Assembly: GCF_001591345.1 (NCBI RefSeq)
Contig: NZ_BCUS01000049.1
Coordinates: forward strand, 1 to 43,473
Source: Variovorax boronicumulans NBRC 103145
Lineage (GTDB): Bacteria > Pseudomonadota > Gammaproteobacteria > Burkholderiales > Burkholderiaceae_C
Direction of reading: 5' to 3'
DNA: 43,473 bases
The notes under the pieces are model-generated. The model saw only the letters and a list, made by a program, of their open reading frames with translations. It was not told the origin of the DNA and did no database searches. Within the stretch, counting starts at the first letter, position 1. The number at the start of each line of letters is the position of its first letter. Position numbers and translations under genes: made by a program. This document shows, piece after piece, positions 9,101-17,423 of the stretch.

Positions 9101-10890
9101 TGGCCTACGTCACGCGCTTCAAGTCGAAGATGACGGGCGGCCAGCTGCACAAGGTCAACCTGCAGTCGCTGACCGCGCTGCAGACCATCCCGCTGCCGGT
9201 GGACACCACGACCGTCGACACCGAGAGCCGCGCGCGCGGCGTGGCCAACTACCTGAGCCAGGTGGTGATCTCGCCCGACGGCTCGCGCGCCGTGCTGCCT
9301 TCGAAGAAGGACAACATCGTGCGCGGCCGCTTCCGCGACGGCAAGGACCTGCCACACGACCAGACGGTGCGCTCCATCCTGTCGCAGGTGAACCTGCAAA
9401 GCGCCGCCGAGGTGTTCTCCGAGCAGATCGACTTCGACGACCGCGCCCCCGCGCGCGCCGCGCTGTATTCGCCCGCCGGCGACTACCTGTTCGTGGCGCA
9501 GATGGAAGGCAACCGCGTCGCCATCGTCGACAGCTACACCCGCGCGGTGCGCGGCGAGATCAACGCCAGCAGCGCCCCGCACGGCCTGTACCTGGACGCG
9601 GCGCGCAAGCGGTTGTTCGTGAACAACTTCCTGGCGCGCTCGGTGTCGGTGCACGACGTGGCGAAGGTGCTGTCGGCCGAGACCAACGCGGCGATCTTCC
9701 TGCAGAACGTGGCCACCGTGGCGCAGGAGCCGATGGCGGCCGCGGCGCTGCGCGGCAAGCAGGTGTTCTACAACGCGGCCGACCGGCGCATGAGCAAGGA
9801 CAACTACATCTCCTGCGCCAGCTGCCACGCGGACGGCGGCGACGACGGCATGGTGTGGGACTTCACCCAGCGCGGCGAAGGCCTGCGCCGCACCATCAGC
9901 CTGCAGGGGCGGCGCGGCACCAGCCACGGCAAGCTGCACTGGACGGCCAACTTCGACGAGGTGCAGGACTTCGAGAACGACATCCGCAACGAGTTCGGCG
10001 GCACCGGCTTCCTGAGCAACGCCGACTGGGCCGCCACGCAGGCTCCGCTGGGCGCCCCGAAGGCCGGCAAGAGCGCGCAGCTGGACGACCTGGCCGTGTA
10101 CCTGGGTTCGCTCAACAAGTACATGCGCAGCCCGGCGCGCGCCGCGGACGGCAGCCTGAGCGTGGACGCGGTGCGCGGACAGACCGTGTTCAACACGGCC
10201 CAGTGCGCCACCTGCCACACGGGCGCCACCTTCCGCGACGGCCTGCGGCACGACGTGGGGACCATCCAGGCCTCGTCGGGCAAGGGCAGCAACCAGCCGC
10301 TGGCGGGCGTGGGCTTCGACACGCCGACCCTGTCGGGCACCTGGAACACCACCGCGTTCTTCCACAACGGCCAGGCGGCCACGCTGCAGGACCTGCTCGC
10401 GGGCGGCCACGGCAACGCCTCCAGCCTGCCGGCGAACGACGTGGTGGCGCTGCGCGAGTACGTGCGCTCGCAGGACACCGCCCCGGCGGTGGTCACCCGG
10501 CTGCGCTCCGACCTCAACCCGACGATGTGCGTGAACATCAAGGGCGCCTCGACCACCAGCGGCGCGACGGCGGTGCAATGGCCGTGCGGCAACGCGGGCA
10601 ACGAGAAGTTCACGATGACGCCCGTCACCGGCGGCTACGTGCAGTTCATCGCCGAGCACAGCGGCCTGTGCCTGGCGCAGAACGGCACGGCGACCACGAA
10701 CGCGGCCGTGGTGCAGGTGGCCTGCTCGTCGGGCAACACGGCGCAGTGGAGCCTGGTGGGCGGCACGGTGCGCAACCGCGCCTCGGGTTCGTGCCTGGAC
10801 GTGCCGAACGGCTCGACCACGCAGGACACGGCGCTGATCACCTGGACCTGCAACGGCGGCAACAACCAGAACTGGACACAGCTGCCCTAA
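6169..10890 (+). CDS. giant exported modular cytochrome: propellers, LamG-like, PKD, c-type haem and ricin-B lectin domains
   Basis: The 1573-residue protein starts with a hydrophobic export signal (MKIRYFLMAFLVPCVTLLTH). Residues about 50-435 hold LVIVD-type propeller repeats (GMFIVDATDPAN, ASLDISDPLNPKVLDS). Then come an Ig-like domain (about 440-545, TKPEVKQVSPANGAKQQ), a LamG/concanavalin-like domain (about 550-755, MHHWPLTGNLGDQIG, with NDGNWHHVVLTRD), a PKD domain (about 762-835), and a YVTN-like propeller (about 845-1180). Two haem sites follow: CASCH at 1216-1220 and CATCH at 1346-1350, the latter followed by DTPTLSGTWNTTAFFHNG, which resembles the C-terminal part of MauG/cytochrome c peroxidase proteins. 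The last 125 residues form a ricin-B lectin fold with three Cys pairs and QxW-like repeats. ATG 6169 follows a GGAGG site. Likely secreted or periplasmic; the reaction is unknown. A long antisense frame is a shadow. Confidence 0.88.
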   Translation: MKIRYFLMAFLVPCVTLLTHAAITGVSPMTTLNKMATAAAAVVADPLPLQGPGLGNLTYTSAELFKPVSMITSAAHPLDPAHSDAYEARDVPATYPGRKDYGMNAGIMVNGYFLTSFAPDSGLGPGGFLLYDVSNPRQIRLVKKIYEPDDATGGRTKEFRETHSFGTAKIGGKTYVVLPSINGVEFWDFTDINDIKQVKKLVLPGVNSGDYENVSWQLWWQAPYLYVASAGRGMFIVDATDPANAVVANRGAGKPNPVPTGELGGFRLGPIFTMGNHMVLTAMESNGGFASLDISDPLNPKVLDSIAGATPFYYATCFDGKSVHASARGSGAKMYSYDLSDRSRFVAEDNRLVIDEQLYCATQDNYVIQGAQTRIHKVDVSNPLNHVEVGRGSILREDDPNFSHSDNGQVAMFGNLVFVGNDHGSGSGFVVHAVDPDTTKPEVKQVSPANGAKQQALSSRIGLGMTDNILPESVNSNTFIVRPVGGNTLAGTYSVQLGIVNFHPAQPLLPGTSYEVFLPANGVKDYAGNAIGADYRSTFNTGNASDINLMHHWPLTGNLGDQIGANNGTPATGDAFESIGLNFANRTAGVPLKNDTVASALGGTATLSFYMKTTQAGGANSWTAPGIFGRDQSGGTDDVFWGWLDTGGRIKLSVGNDGGTTSTAAVNDGNWHHVVLTRDAASGAQAVYVDGVKTTSTGPTGTKGLSTKFQVMGQIQGNTALFKGTLAEVRVYGRVLGQAEVDTLRGQAIIGDPGLGGGPKLVNGQLSFNPATLGASGVQFRWNFGNGTQTAFSNQPNTSYTYTTPGHYTVTLTVKDSSGRETYYTYNVTVIAPVTATAPTHTTNIAGDASRVYSVNPDSGTVAAIDAQTLAKLWEVRVGDEAKTLAVGPDGRIWVAVQGEDKLVALNAADGSQSVSIPLAYGSGPYGVAFTPNGAKGLLTLESKSVLMSFDPSNGATTGALALEGGVRGIAVSADSQVAYVTRFKSKMTGGQLHKVNLQSLTALQTIPLPVDTTTVDTESRARGVANYLSQVVISPDGSRAVLPSKKDNIVRGRFRDGKDLPHDQTVRSILSQVNLQSAAEVFSEQIDFDDRAPARAALYSPAGDYLFVAQMEGNRVAIVDSYTRAVRGEINASSAPHGLYLDAARKRLFVNNFLARSVSVHDVAKVLSAETNAAIFLQNVATVAQEPMAAAALRGKQVFYNAADRRMSKDNYISCASCHADGGDDGMVWDFTQRGEGLRRTISLQGRRGTSHGKLHWTANFDEVQDFENDIRNEFGGTGFLSNADWAATQAPLGAPKAGKSAQLDDLAVYLGSLNKYMRSPARAADGSLSVDAVRGQTVFNTAQCATCHTGATFRDGLRHDVGTIQASSGKGSNQPLAGVGFDTPTLSGTWNTTAFFHNGQAATLQDLLAGGHGNASSLPANDVVALREYVRSQDTAPAVVTRLRSDLNPTMCVNIKGASTTSGATAVQWPCGNAGNEKFTMTPVTGGYVQFIAEHSGLCLAQNGTATTNAAVVQVACSSGNTAQWSLVGGTVRNRASGSCLDVPNGSTTQDTALITWTCNGGNNQNWTQLP

Positions 10891-10914
10891 GCCCTGCGCT
10901 TCGCGCCTGACCCC

Positions 10915-10947
10915 AGGCCGGCCGTTTCGACGGCCGGCCTTTTTTTC
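10915..10947 (+). terminator. rho-independent terminator after the modular cytochrome gene
   Basis: A perfect 10-bp stem, AGGCCGGCCG and CGGCCGGCCT, encloses a TTTCGA loop and runs into a T-rich tract (TTTTTTTCG) 24 bases after the stop codon. This is a textbook intrinsic terminator and ends the preceding transcription unit. Confidence 0.9.
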
Positions 10948-10974
10948 GTCTGGCGCATGACCTCCCGCGTCATG

Positions 10975-11015
10975 GATTCGATGCACCCGTTCTGGAACAG
11001 TGGGTCCATCGATTC
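10975..11015 (+). promoter_or_regulatory. leader hairpin upstream of the orphan c-subunit gene
   Basis: GATTCGATGCACCC (10975-10988) and GGGTCCATCGATTC (11002-11015) pair over 14 positions with two mismatches and a 13-base loop. The structure ends about eight bases before the AGGAGA ribosome site of the small gene at 11036. A second, smaller dyad, CATGAC/GTCATG (10956-10974), precedes it. It could control translation or be a protein-binding site. Confidence 0.45.
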
Positions 11016-11035
11016 ATCAACCAGGAGAAAAAACC

Positions 11036-11275
11036 ATGACCGGCTTCAACATCCTCCCGCTCGCCGTTGCCCTGCTGATCGGCATTGCCGCACTGGGTTC
11101 GTGCATCGGCATCGCGCTGGTGGGCCAGAAGTTTCTCGAAGGGACGACGCGCCAGCCCGAGCTGGTCGACACGCTGCAGACCAAGTTCTTCCTGGTCGCC
11201 GGCGTGACCGACGGGGCCTTCATCATCGCGACCGGCATCGGCCTCTGGTTCGCCACTGCAAGTCCGTTCGGTTGA
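11036..11275 (+). CDS. orphan F0-type ATP synthase subunit c paralogue
   Basis: This 79-residue protein is a two-helix hairpin: helix one (LAVALLIGIAALGSCIGIAL) is glycine rich, the polar loop carries RQPEL at about 39-43, and helix two contains the ion-carrying acidic residue Asp59 in VAGVTDGAFII. These are the hallmarks of the c-ring subunit that carries protons through F-type ATPases. None of the other ATP synthase genes is nearby, and the sequence differs from what I recall of the usual betaproteobacterial AtpE, where the second helix reads LAGLIDAAF. An AGGAGA site lies just upstream of the ATG. Whether it enters the main c-ring, forms its own ring, or does something else is unknown. Confidence 0.85.
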   Translation: MTGFNILPLAVALLIGIAALGSCIGIALVGQKFLEGTTRQPELVDTLQTKFFLVAGVTDGAFIIATGIGLWFATASPFG

Positions 11276-11351
11276 CGTTTGCGTAACCTTTCGCGAGGGT
11301 CCGGCGCGGCGAAGGCGACACGGTTCACTGGCACCATTCGTGCTAGTACCG

Positions 11352-11379
11352 TTGACACCGAATTGTTTACGGCTAAAGT
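11352..11379 (+). promoter_or_regulatory. candidate sigma70 promoter for the branched-chain-type transporter operon
   Basis: A perfect TTGACA (11352-11357) is followed after 16 bases by TAAAGT, within an AT-rich stretch that stands out from the GC-rich surroundings. It lies 54 bases before the binding-protein ATG at 11433. The -10 matches TATAAT at four of six positions, so the assignment is tentative. Confidence 0.5.
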
Positions 11380-11432
11380 ATTTAACTATCAACAGTTCAG
11401 TTGTCTCAACCCTTCCCTAGCCGGAGAACCCG

Positions 11433-12638
11433 ATGCGCCCCACGTTCCTGAAATCGCCCGCGCTGCCGCGCACCCTGATCTCGCTGCTGCTGTGCGGCGC
11501 CGCCCTCGGGGCCTCGGTATCGGCCGTGGCCGCGCCGGTCAAGGTGGGTTTGGCCCTTGACATCTCGGGGCCTTTCGCGGCCCTGGGCGCCGAGGCGCGT
11601 GACGGCTTCGCGCTCGGCATCAAGCAGCTGAACGGCAAGCTCGGCGGGCAGGACGTGGAGTTCGTGCAGGCCGACATGGCCGGCAGCCCCGACCAGGCCA
11701 AGCAGCTGGTCGACCGCATGATCCAGCGCGACAAGATCGACATCTTCAGCGGCCCCATCGGCTCCAATGTGGCGCTGGCCGTGGGCCCGACGCTGTTCAA
11801 CGCCAAGGTGCCCTACCTGTCGGCCAACGCCGGCCCGAGCCAGTTCGCCGGTGCGCAGTGCAGCCCCTACTTCTTCGGCACCGCCTACCAGAACGACCAG
11901 TTCCACGAGGCCGCCGGCAAGTTCGCACAAGACCGCGCATTCAAGAAGATCGTGCTGATCGCACCCAACTACCCGGCCGGCAAGGATGCGCTGGGCGGCT
12001 TCAAGCGCCAGTTCAAGGGCCAGGTGGCCGACGAGCTGTACACCAAGCTGGGCCAGATCGACTACGCCGCCGAACTCGCGCAGCTGCGCGCGGCCAAGCC
12101 CGACTCGATCTACTTCTTCCTGCCCGGCGCGATGGGCATCAACTTCATCAAGCAGTTCGTGGGCGCGGGCCTGTCCAAGGACATCACGCTGGTCACCAGC
12201 GGCTTCTCGGCCGACGAGGACGTGATCGGCGCCGTGGGCGAGCCGATGCTCGGCCTGTTCAACACCTCGCACTGGGCGCACGACCTGGACAACGCCGCCA
12301 ACAAGGCCTTCGTGGCCGCCTTCCGCAAGGAATACAACGGCCGCTACCCGTCGGTGTACGCCGCGCAGGCCTATGACGCGATCCTCGCGATGGACGCCGC
12401 CGTGAAGCAGGCCGGCGGCAACGCGCAGAACCGCGAGGCCGTGGTGGCCGCGCTGAAGAAGGCCAGCTACGCCTCGACGCGCGGCACCTTCAAGTACGCG
12501 AACAACCACTTCCCCATCGAGAACTTCTACCTGCGCGTGATCGGCAAGGACGCGCAAGGCAAGGTGACGAACAAGCTGATCAACACCGTGCTGACAAGCT
12601 ACGGCGACAGCTACGCCAGCAAGTGCGCAATGAAGTGA
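11433..12638 (+). CDS. branched-chain amino acid-type ABC transporter substrate-binding protein
   Basis: This 401-residue protein begins with a Sec signal (hydrophobic stretch LISLLLCGAALGASVSAVAA) and continues VKVGLALDISGPFAALGAEA, the start of the LivK-type periplasmic receptor fold, with IFSGPIGSNVALAVGP and YPSVYAAQAYDAILAMDAAV further on. Such receptors bind branched-chain amino acids, but many in this order of bacteria bind aromatic acids, amides or urea instead. It is the first gene of a five-gene operon in receptor, LivH, LivM, LivG, LivF order. The AT-rich region just upstream probably holds its promoter. Ligand not predictable from sequence alone. Confidence 0.92.
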   Translation: MRPTFLKSPALPRTLISLLLCGAALGASVSAVAAPVKVGLALDISGPFAALGAEARDGFALGIKQLNGKLGGQDVEFVQADMAGSPDQAKQLVDRMIQRDKIDIFSGPIGSNVALAVGPTLFNAKVPYLSANAGPSQFAGAQCSPYFFGTAYQNDQFHEAAGKFAQDRAFKKIVLIAPNYPAGKDALGGFKRQFKGQVADELYTKLGQIDYAAELAQLRAAKPDSIYFFLPGAMGINFIKQFVGAGLSKDITLVTSGFSADEDVIGAVGEPMLGLFNTSHWAHDLDNAANKAFVAAFRKEYNGRYPSVYAAQAYDAILAMDAAVKQAGGNAQNREAVVAALKKASYASTRGTFKYANNHFPIENFYLRVIGKDAQGKVTNKLINTVLTSYGDSYASKCAMK

Positions 12639-12654
12639 TGCGGCTCGTCTTTCC

Positions 12655-13575
12655 ATGAGCGGCATCCTCGTCCTCGAGCAATTGCTCAACGGCATCGGCT
12701 ACGGCCTGATGCTCTTTCTTCTGGCGGCGGGCCTCACGCTGGTGTTCGGCATCATGGACGTGCTGAACCTGGCGCACGGCTCGCTGTTCATGGCCGGCGC
12801 CTACGTGGCGGCCGAGGCGCACACGCGCACCGGCTCCTTCGCCGCCGCCATCGTGGTGGCGGTGCTCGTCACCGTGGTGGTGGCGCTGCTCATCGAGGTG
12901 CTGCTGATGCGCCGCCTCTACAAGCGCGACCACCTGGCGCAGGTGCTCGCCACCTTCGGCGTGATCCTGGTGGCCGACGACATCGTCAAGATGATCTGGG
13001 GCCCCTCGCCCGTGATGGCCCCCACGCCGGCCGCGCTCTCGGGCCCGGTCGAGCTGATGGACGGCCTGCCCTACCCCTCGTACCGCCTCGTGGTGCTCGC
13101 GGGCGGCCTGCTGATGGCGCTGGCGCTGTACGTGCTCGTGAACCACACGCGCATCGGCATGCGGGTGCGCGCGGGTGCGTCCGACCGGCCGATGGCCGAG
13201 CTCATGGGCGTGCGCGTGGGCCGCATCTTCAACGGCGTGTTCCTGCTCGGCGCGGCGCTGGCCGCGCTGGCCGGCGCGCTCATGGGCCCGATCGTCGCGG
13301 TGCAGGTGGGCATGGGCGAAGCCATCCTGATCCCGGCGCTGGTGGTGCTGGTGATCGGCGGCATCGGCTCGGTGCGCGGCGCCTTCGTGGCCGCGCTGCT
13401 GGTCGGCGTGGTCGACACCATCGGCCGCGCCTTCGTGCCGATGCTGCTGCGCGCCACACTGCCGCCCGCCACGGCGGCCGACCTGGGGCCGCTGTTCGCC
13501 GAAGTGGCGATGTACGCGCTCATGGTCGTCGTCCTGATCTTCCGGCCCTCGGGCCTTTTCTCCGCCCGCGCATGA
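12655..13575 (+). CDS. livH: branched-chain-type ABC transporter permease LivH
   Basis: The 306-residue membrane protein begins LEQLLNGIGYGLMLFLLAAG and contains GIMDVLNLAHGSLFMAGAY, the conserved entry of LivH permeases, and a late VVLVIGGIGSVRGAFVAALL segment found across the family. About eight transmembrane helices are visible. It is one half of the channel, pairing with the LivM-type protein whose gene overlaps it by four bases. It starts 16 bases after the receptor gene stop. Confidence 0.92.
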   Translation: MSGILVLEQLLNGIGYGLMLFLLAAGLTLVFGIMDVLNLAHGSLFMAGAYVAAEAHTRTGSFAAAIVVAVLVTVVVALLIEVLLMRRLYKRDHLAQVLATFGVILVADDIVKMIWGPSPVMAPTPAALSGPVELMDGLPYPSYRLVVLAGGLLMALALYVLVNHTRIGMRVRAGASDRPMAELMGVRVGRIFNGVFLLGAALAALAGALMGPIVAVQVGMGEAILIPALVVLVIGGIGSVRGAFVAALLVGVVDTIGRAFVPMLLRATLPPATAADLGPLFAEVAMYALMVVVLIFRPSGLFSARA

Positions 13576-14561
13576 AACCCTCGTCACGCACCTTCGGCCT
13601 CGGGCTGCTCCTCGTGGCGCTCGCGGCCTTTCCGCTGGTCGCGCCGCTGTTCGGGCTCGACTTCTACATCGGCTTCGTGCGGCGCGTGCTCGTCGTCGCG
13701 CTGGCCGCCGCGAGCCTGAACTTCATCCTCGGCTTCGGCGGCATGGTGGCGCTCGGGCACGCGGGCTTCATCGGCATGGGCGCCTACACGGTGGTGGCGC
13801 TCAGCGACGCCGGCGTGATGTCGGCCTGGCTCCTGTGGCCGCTGGCCGCGCTGGTGGCGGGCCTCGTGGCCGCGCTGATCGGCACGGTGGCGCTGCGCAC
13901 GCGCGGCGTGTACTTCATCATGACCACGCTGGCCTTCGCGCAGATGCTGTACTTCGTCGTCGTGTCGCTGCGCAAGTACGGCGGCGACGACGGCTACACG
14001 CTCATGTCGCGCCCCACGCTGCTGCCGGGCCTGGACCTGGGCAACGAATCGACCTTCTACTGGGTGGTGCTCGTGGTGGTGGCGCTCGCGCTGTGGTGGC
14101 TGCACCGCGCCACGCAGGCGCGCTTCGGCCATGCGCTGATGGGCATCCGCGACAACGAGACGCGCATGCGCGCGCTGGGCTACCCGGTGTTCCGGCTGCA
14201 GCTCGTGGCCTTTGCCATCGCCGGCGCGATCGCCGGGCTGGCCGGCGCGCTGCTGGCCGGCGGCAACGGCTTCGTGAGCCCCGCGACCATGCACTGGACG
14301 CAGTCGGCCACGCTGGTGGTGATGGTCGTCATCGGCGGCCTGGGCCGCAGCTGGGGCGGCCCGGTGGGCGCCGTGGTCTGGCTGGTGCTCGAGGAAGCGC
14401 TCAAGCAGCACACCGAACACTGGCACATGCCGCTGGGCCTGCTGCTGATCGCCGTCGCCCTCTGGGCCCCGCGCGGCCTGGCCGCACTGTCGACGAAACG
14501 CCGCACGGTCGCAGCAGCAGCGGCTTCCGCTGCAACGGCCGCAGGGAGCGCCAAGCCATGA
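13572..14561 (+). CDS. livM: branched-chain-type ABC transporter permease LivM
   Basis: This 329-residue protein has around nine transmembrane helices and the LivM signature segments ASLNFILGFGGMVALGHAGF and LRTRGVYFIMTTLAFAQM, with VVMVVIGGLGRSWGGPVGAV near the end. It forms the second half of the import channel. Its ATG overlaps the LivH stop (ATGA) and its own stop overlaps the LivG start. The C-terminal 25 residues are Ala/Thr/Arg rich, probably a cytoplasmic tail. Confidence 0.92.
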   Translation: MKPSSRTFGLGLLLVALAAFPLVAPLFGLDFYIGFVRRVLVVALAAASLNFILGFGGMVALGHAGFIGMGAYTVVALSDAGVMSAWLLWPLAALVAGLVAALIGTVALRTRGVYFIMTTLAFAQMLYFVVVSLRKYGGDDGYTLMSRPTLLPGLDLGNESTFYWVVLVVVALALWWLHRATQARFGHALMGIRDNETRMRALGYPVFRLQLVAFAIAGAIAGLAGALLAGGNGFVSPATMHWTQSATLVVMVVIGGLGRSWGGPVGAVVWLVLEEALKQHTEHWHMPLGLLLIAVALWAPRGLAALSTKRRTVAAAAASAATAAGSAKP

Positions 14562-15309
14562 GCCTTTTCAGAATCGAAGGGTTGGTCAAGCGCTTCGGCG
14601 GCCTGCTGGCGACCGACCATGTGAGCCTCACGGTGGAGCGCGGCGAAGTGCATGCGCTCATCGGCCCCAACGGCGCGGGCAAGACCACGCTGGTGAACCT
14701 CATCACCGGCCTGCTGGAGGCCGACGCGGGCCGGCTGATGCTCGACGGGCAGGACATCACGGCCTACAAGGACCACCAGCGCGTGGCCGCCGGCATGTCG
14801 CGCTGCTTCCAGGTGACGCGCGTGTTCGCCAAGGAAACGGTGCACGACAACCTGATGCTCGCGGCGCAGGCCCATGCAGGCAGCAGCCTGCGCTTCCTGG
14901 CACCGCGTGCGAACGAACGCGACCTGGTCGACCGCGCCCACGCGCTGGCCGACCGCGTGGGCCTGGGCAGCGAGCGCCACCGCATCGCGGGCACGCTGCC
15001 GCACGGTGCGCAGCGCGCGCTCGACGTGGCCTTGGCATTGGCCGCCGAACCCAAGCTGCTGCTGCTCGACGAGCCGATGGCCGGCATGGGCCCCGACGAG
15101 TCGGCGCGCATGGTCGATCTGATCGAATCGCTGCGCGAATCGATGGCCATCCTGCTCATCGAGCACGACATGGACGCCGTGTTCCGCCTCGCCAACCGGC
15201 TCACGGTGCTGGTGCAGGGCAAGGTGCTGATGAGCGGCACAGCCGATGAAGTGCGGGGCCACCCCGATGTGCAAGCCGTGTACCTCGGCACCGAAGCGGA
15301 AGGACACGC

Positions 15310-15313
<4 letters not shown>
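14558..15313 (+). CDS. livG: branched-chain-type ABC transporter ATPase LivG
   Basis: This 251-residue ATPase opens MSLFRIEGLVKRFGGLLATD and carries Walker A GPNGAGKT, Walker B LLLLDEPMAGMGPDE and the switch histidine in LLIEHDMDAVF. The ABC signature is divergent (LPHGAQRALDVALALA instead of LSxGxQ), a degree of variation seen in some LivG-like proteins. It works with the LivF partner at the cytoplasmic face. The frame is open upstream to 13835, but that part is a shadow of livM; the ATG at 14558 overlaps the livM stop. Confidence 0.92.
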
Positions 15314-16038
<725 letters not shown>

Positions 16039-16059
16039 GTCTGAGTCTGTGTTCGTCCG

Positions 16060-16668
16060 CTAGCGCGGACGGCACGCCAGGAAATTGGCCCACGTCACGT
16101 TGTCGCGGCCGATCCACTGGCTGTCCCATTGCAGGTCAAGGCCCGCCGTCGCCAGCGCGTCGGCGAACGCGTCTTTCGCCCAGTACACGGTCTGGTAGTC
16201 GCCGAGGGTCTCGCCTTCGCCGATGCGCATGGCCGCGAGAAAAACCCCGCCGGGCGCGAGCGCATCGAACACCTTGCGCAGCACCGGTGCGATCTGCGCG
16301 CGATCGACATGGATCAGCACGCACATCGCAAGGACCGCGTCGTACGGCCCGCCCAGCGCATCCGTGACGACGTTGAGCAGCTCGCCCTTCTTGCCGCGCT
16401 CGGCCTGCAGGTCGAGAAACGCCTGGACCGCATCGGTGCGCTTCACGACCCCGCCCAGGGATTCGACGAAGTCGGCGTCCTGCCCCGACCCGGAACCGAT
16501 CTCGAGCACGGTGCCACCGGCGGGCACGCGCTGCATCATGCGGCGCACCGCCTCCTCGATCTCGGGCGGCCGGTGGCCCGCGACGATCGCGTTGTAGTCG
16601 CGCGCGGACGCTTCGTAGGACGCAAGGGTGCGGTCCATGTGCTCGTGCACCGGGGTGGGGGCGGTCAT
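16060..16668 (-). CDS. class I SAM-dependent methyltransferase
   Basis: The 202-residue protein has the Rossmann methyltransferase core: GGTVLEIGSGSGQDADFVES (motif I, SAM binding), a RTDAVQAFL segment with the acidic residue expected after strand two, YDAVLAMCVLIHVDR (motif IV region) and LAPGGVFLAAMRIGEGE. It resembles small UbiE/Tam-like enzymes of unknown target. The first in-frame ATG upstream that gives a sensible N-terminus is at 16668; a much longer open frame through the neighbouring SDR gene is a shadow. It lies 17 bases downstream of the SDR stop and probably shares its transcript. Confidence 0.85.
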   Translation of the reverse strand: MTAPTPVHEHMDRTLASYEASARDYNAIVAGHRPPEIEEAVRRMMQRVPAGGTVLEIGSGSGQDADFVESLGGVVKRTDAVQAFLDLQAERGKKGELLNVVTDALGGPYDAVLAMCVLIHVDRAQIAPVLRKVFDALAPGGVFLAAMRIGEGETLGDYQTVYWAKDAFADALATAGLDLQWDSQWIGRDNVTWANFLACRPR

Positions 16669-16685
16669 GGGCGCCGTGGCCGGGT

Positions 16686-17390
16686 TCAGACCGAGCGCGT
16701 GATGCCGCCGTCCACGCGCAGGTTCTGTCCCGTGATGTAGCCCGCGCCCTCGGAGGCCAGGAAGCCGATGGTGGCGGCGATCTCGGCGCTGCGGCCGTAG
16801 CGGCCCATCGGGATGCGTTCGCGGAACACGTCCTTCTCGGGCAGGCTGTCGATGAAGCCGGGCAGCACGTTGTTCATGCGCACGTTGTGCTTCGCGTACT
16901 GGTCGGCGAAGAGCTTGGTGAAGGCCGCGAGGCCGGCGCGGAACACGCCCGAGGTCGGGAACACCGGGTCGGGCTCGAAGGCGGCAAAGGTCGAGATGTT
17001 GATGATCGCGCCGCCGCCCTGCTTCACCATGTGCGGCGCCACGAGGCGCGCGGGGCGCACGGCGCTCAGGAAGTAGACGTCCATGCCGCGGTGCCAGTCG
17101 TCGTCGCTGATCTCCAGGATCGGCGCGCGCGGGCCGTGGCCGGCGCTGTTCACGAGCACGTCGATGCGGCCCCATTCGGCGATGACCTTGTCCACGAGGC
17201 GCTGGATGTCGTCGTTCGACTGGTTGGAGCCGGTGACGCCGAGGCCGCCGAGTTCCTGCGCCAGCGCCTCGCCCTTGCCCGACGAGGACAGGATGGCGAC
17301 GCGAAAGCCGTCGTCCGCGAGCTTGCGCGCCGCCGCGGCGCCCATGCCGCTGCCGCCGGCGGTGACGATGGCTACTTTCTGATCTGACAT
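16686..17390 (-). CDS. short-chain dehydrogenase/reductase-like protein lacking the catalytic Tyr-Lys pair
   Basis: This 234-residue Rossmann protein retains the cofactor loop TAGGSGMG (residues 10-17), NSAG at 81-84, the catalytic-type serine in NIST (133) and the C-terminal GYITGQNLRVDGGITRSV of FabG-like SDRs. Where the active site should read YxxxK it reads S147-G-V-F-R151. The reading frame is intact and neighbouring motifs are conserved, so this looks like a divergent subfamily instead of a pseudogene. It may bind a nucleotide without normal dehydrogenase chemistry, or use other residues. An AGGAGGAACCC stretch lies before the ATG, a strong ribosome site. Confidence 0.85.
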   Translation of the reverse strand: MSDQKVAIVTAGGSGMGAAAARKLADDGFRVAILSSSGKGEALAQELGGLGVTGSNQSNDDIQRLVDKVIAEWGRIDVLVNSAGHGPRAPILEISDDDWHRGMDVYFLSAVRPARLVAPHMVKQGGGAIINISTFAAFEPDPVFPTSGVFRAGLAAFTKLFADQYAKHNVRMNNVLPGFIDSLPEKDVFRERIPMGRYGRSAEIAATIGFLASEGAGYITGQNLRVDGGITRSV

Positions 17391-17423
17391 GGTGGGTTCC
17401 TCCTTCGGATGAAACCCCGTAGC

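Noticed and set aside
10915..10947. Possibility that the terminator hairpin is one end of a mobile element
   Set aside because: No second copy, no transposase and no target duplication; it fits an intrinsic terminator.
6148..10986. A 1612-residue open frame on the minus strand opposite the modular cytochrome gene
   Set aside because: It is a compositional shadow: His/Arg/Ala/Val-rich, no recognisable domain, and it covers the whole of a plus-strand gene with clear domains, signal peptide, ribosome site and terminator.
11390..11403. CAAC/GTTG dyad before the branched-chain-type receptor gene
   Set aside because: Only four paired positions with no second copy; chance cannot be excluded.
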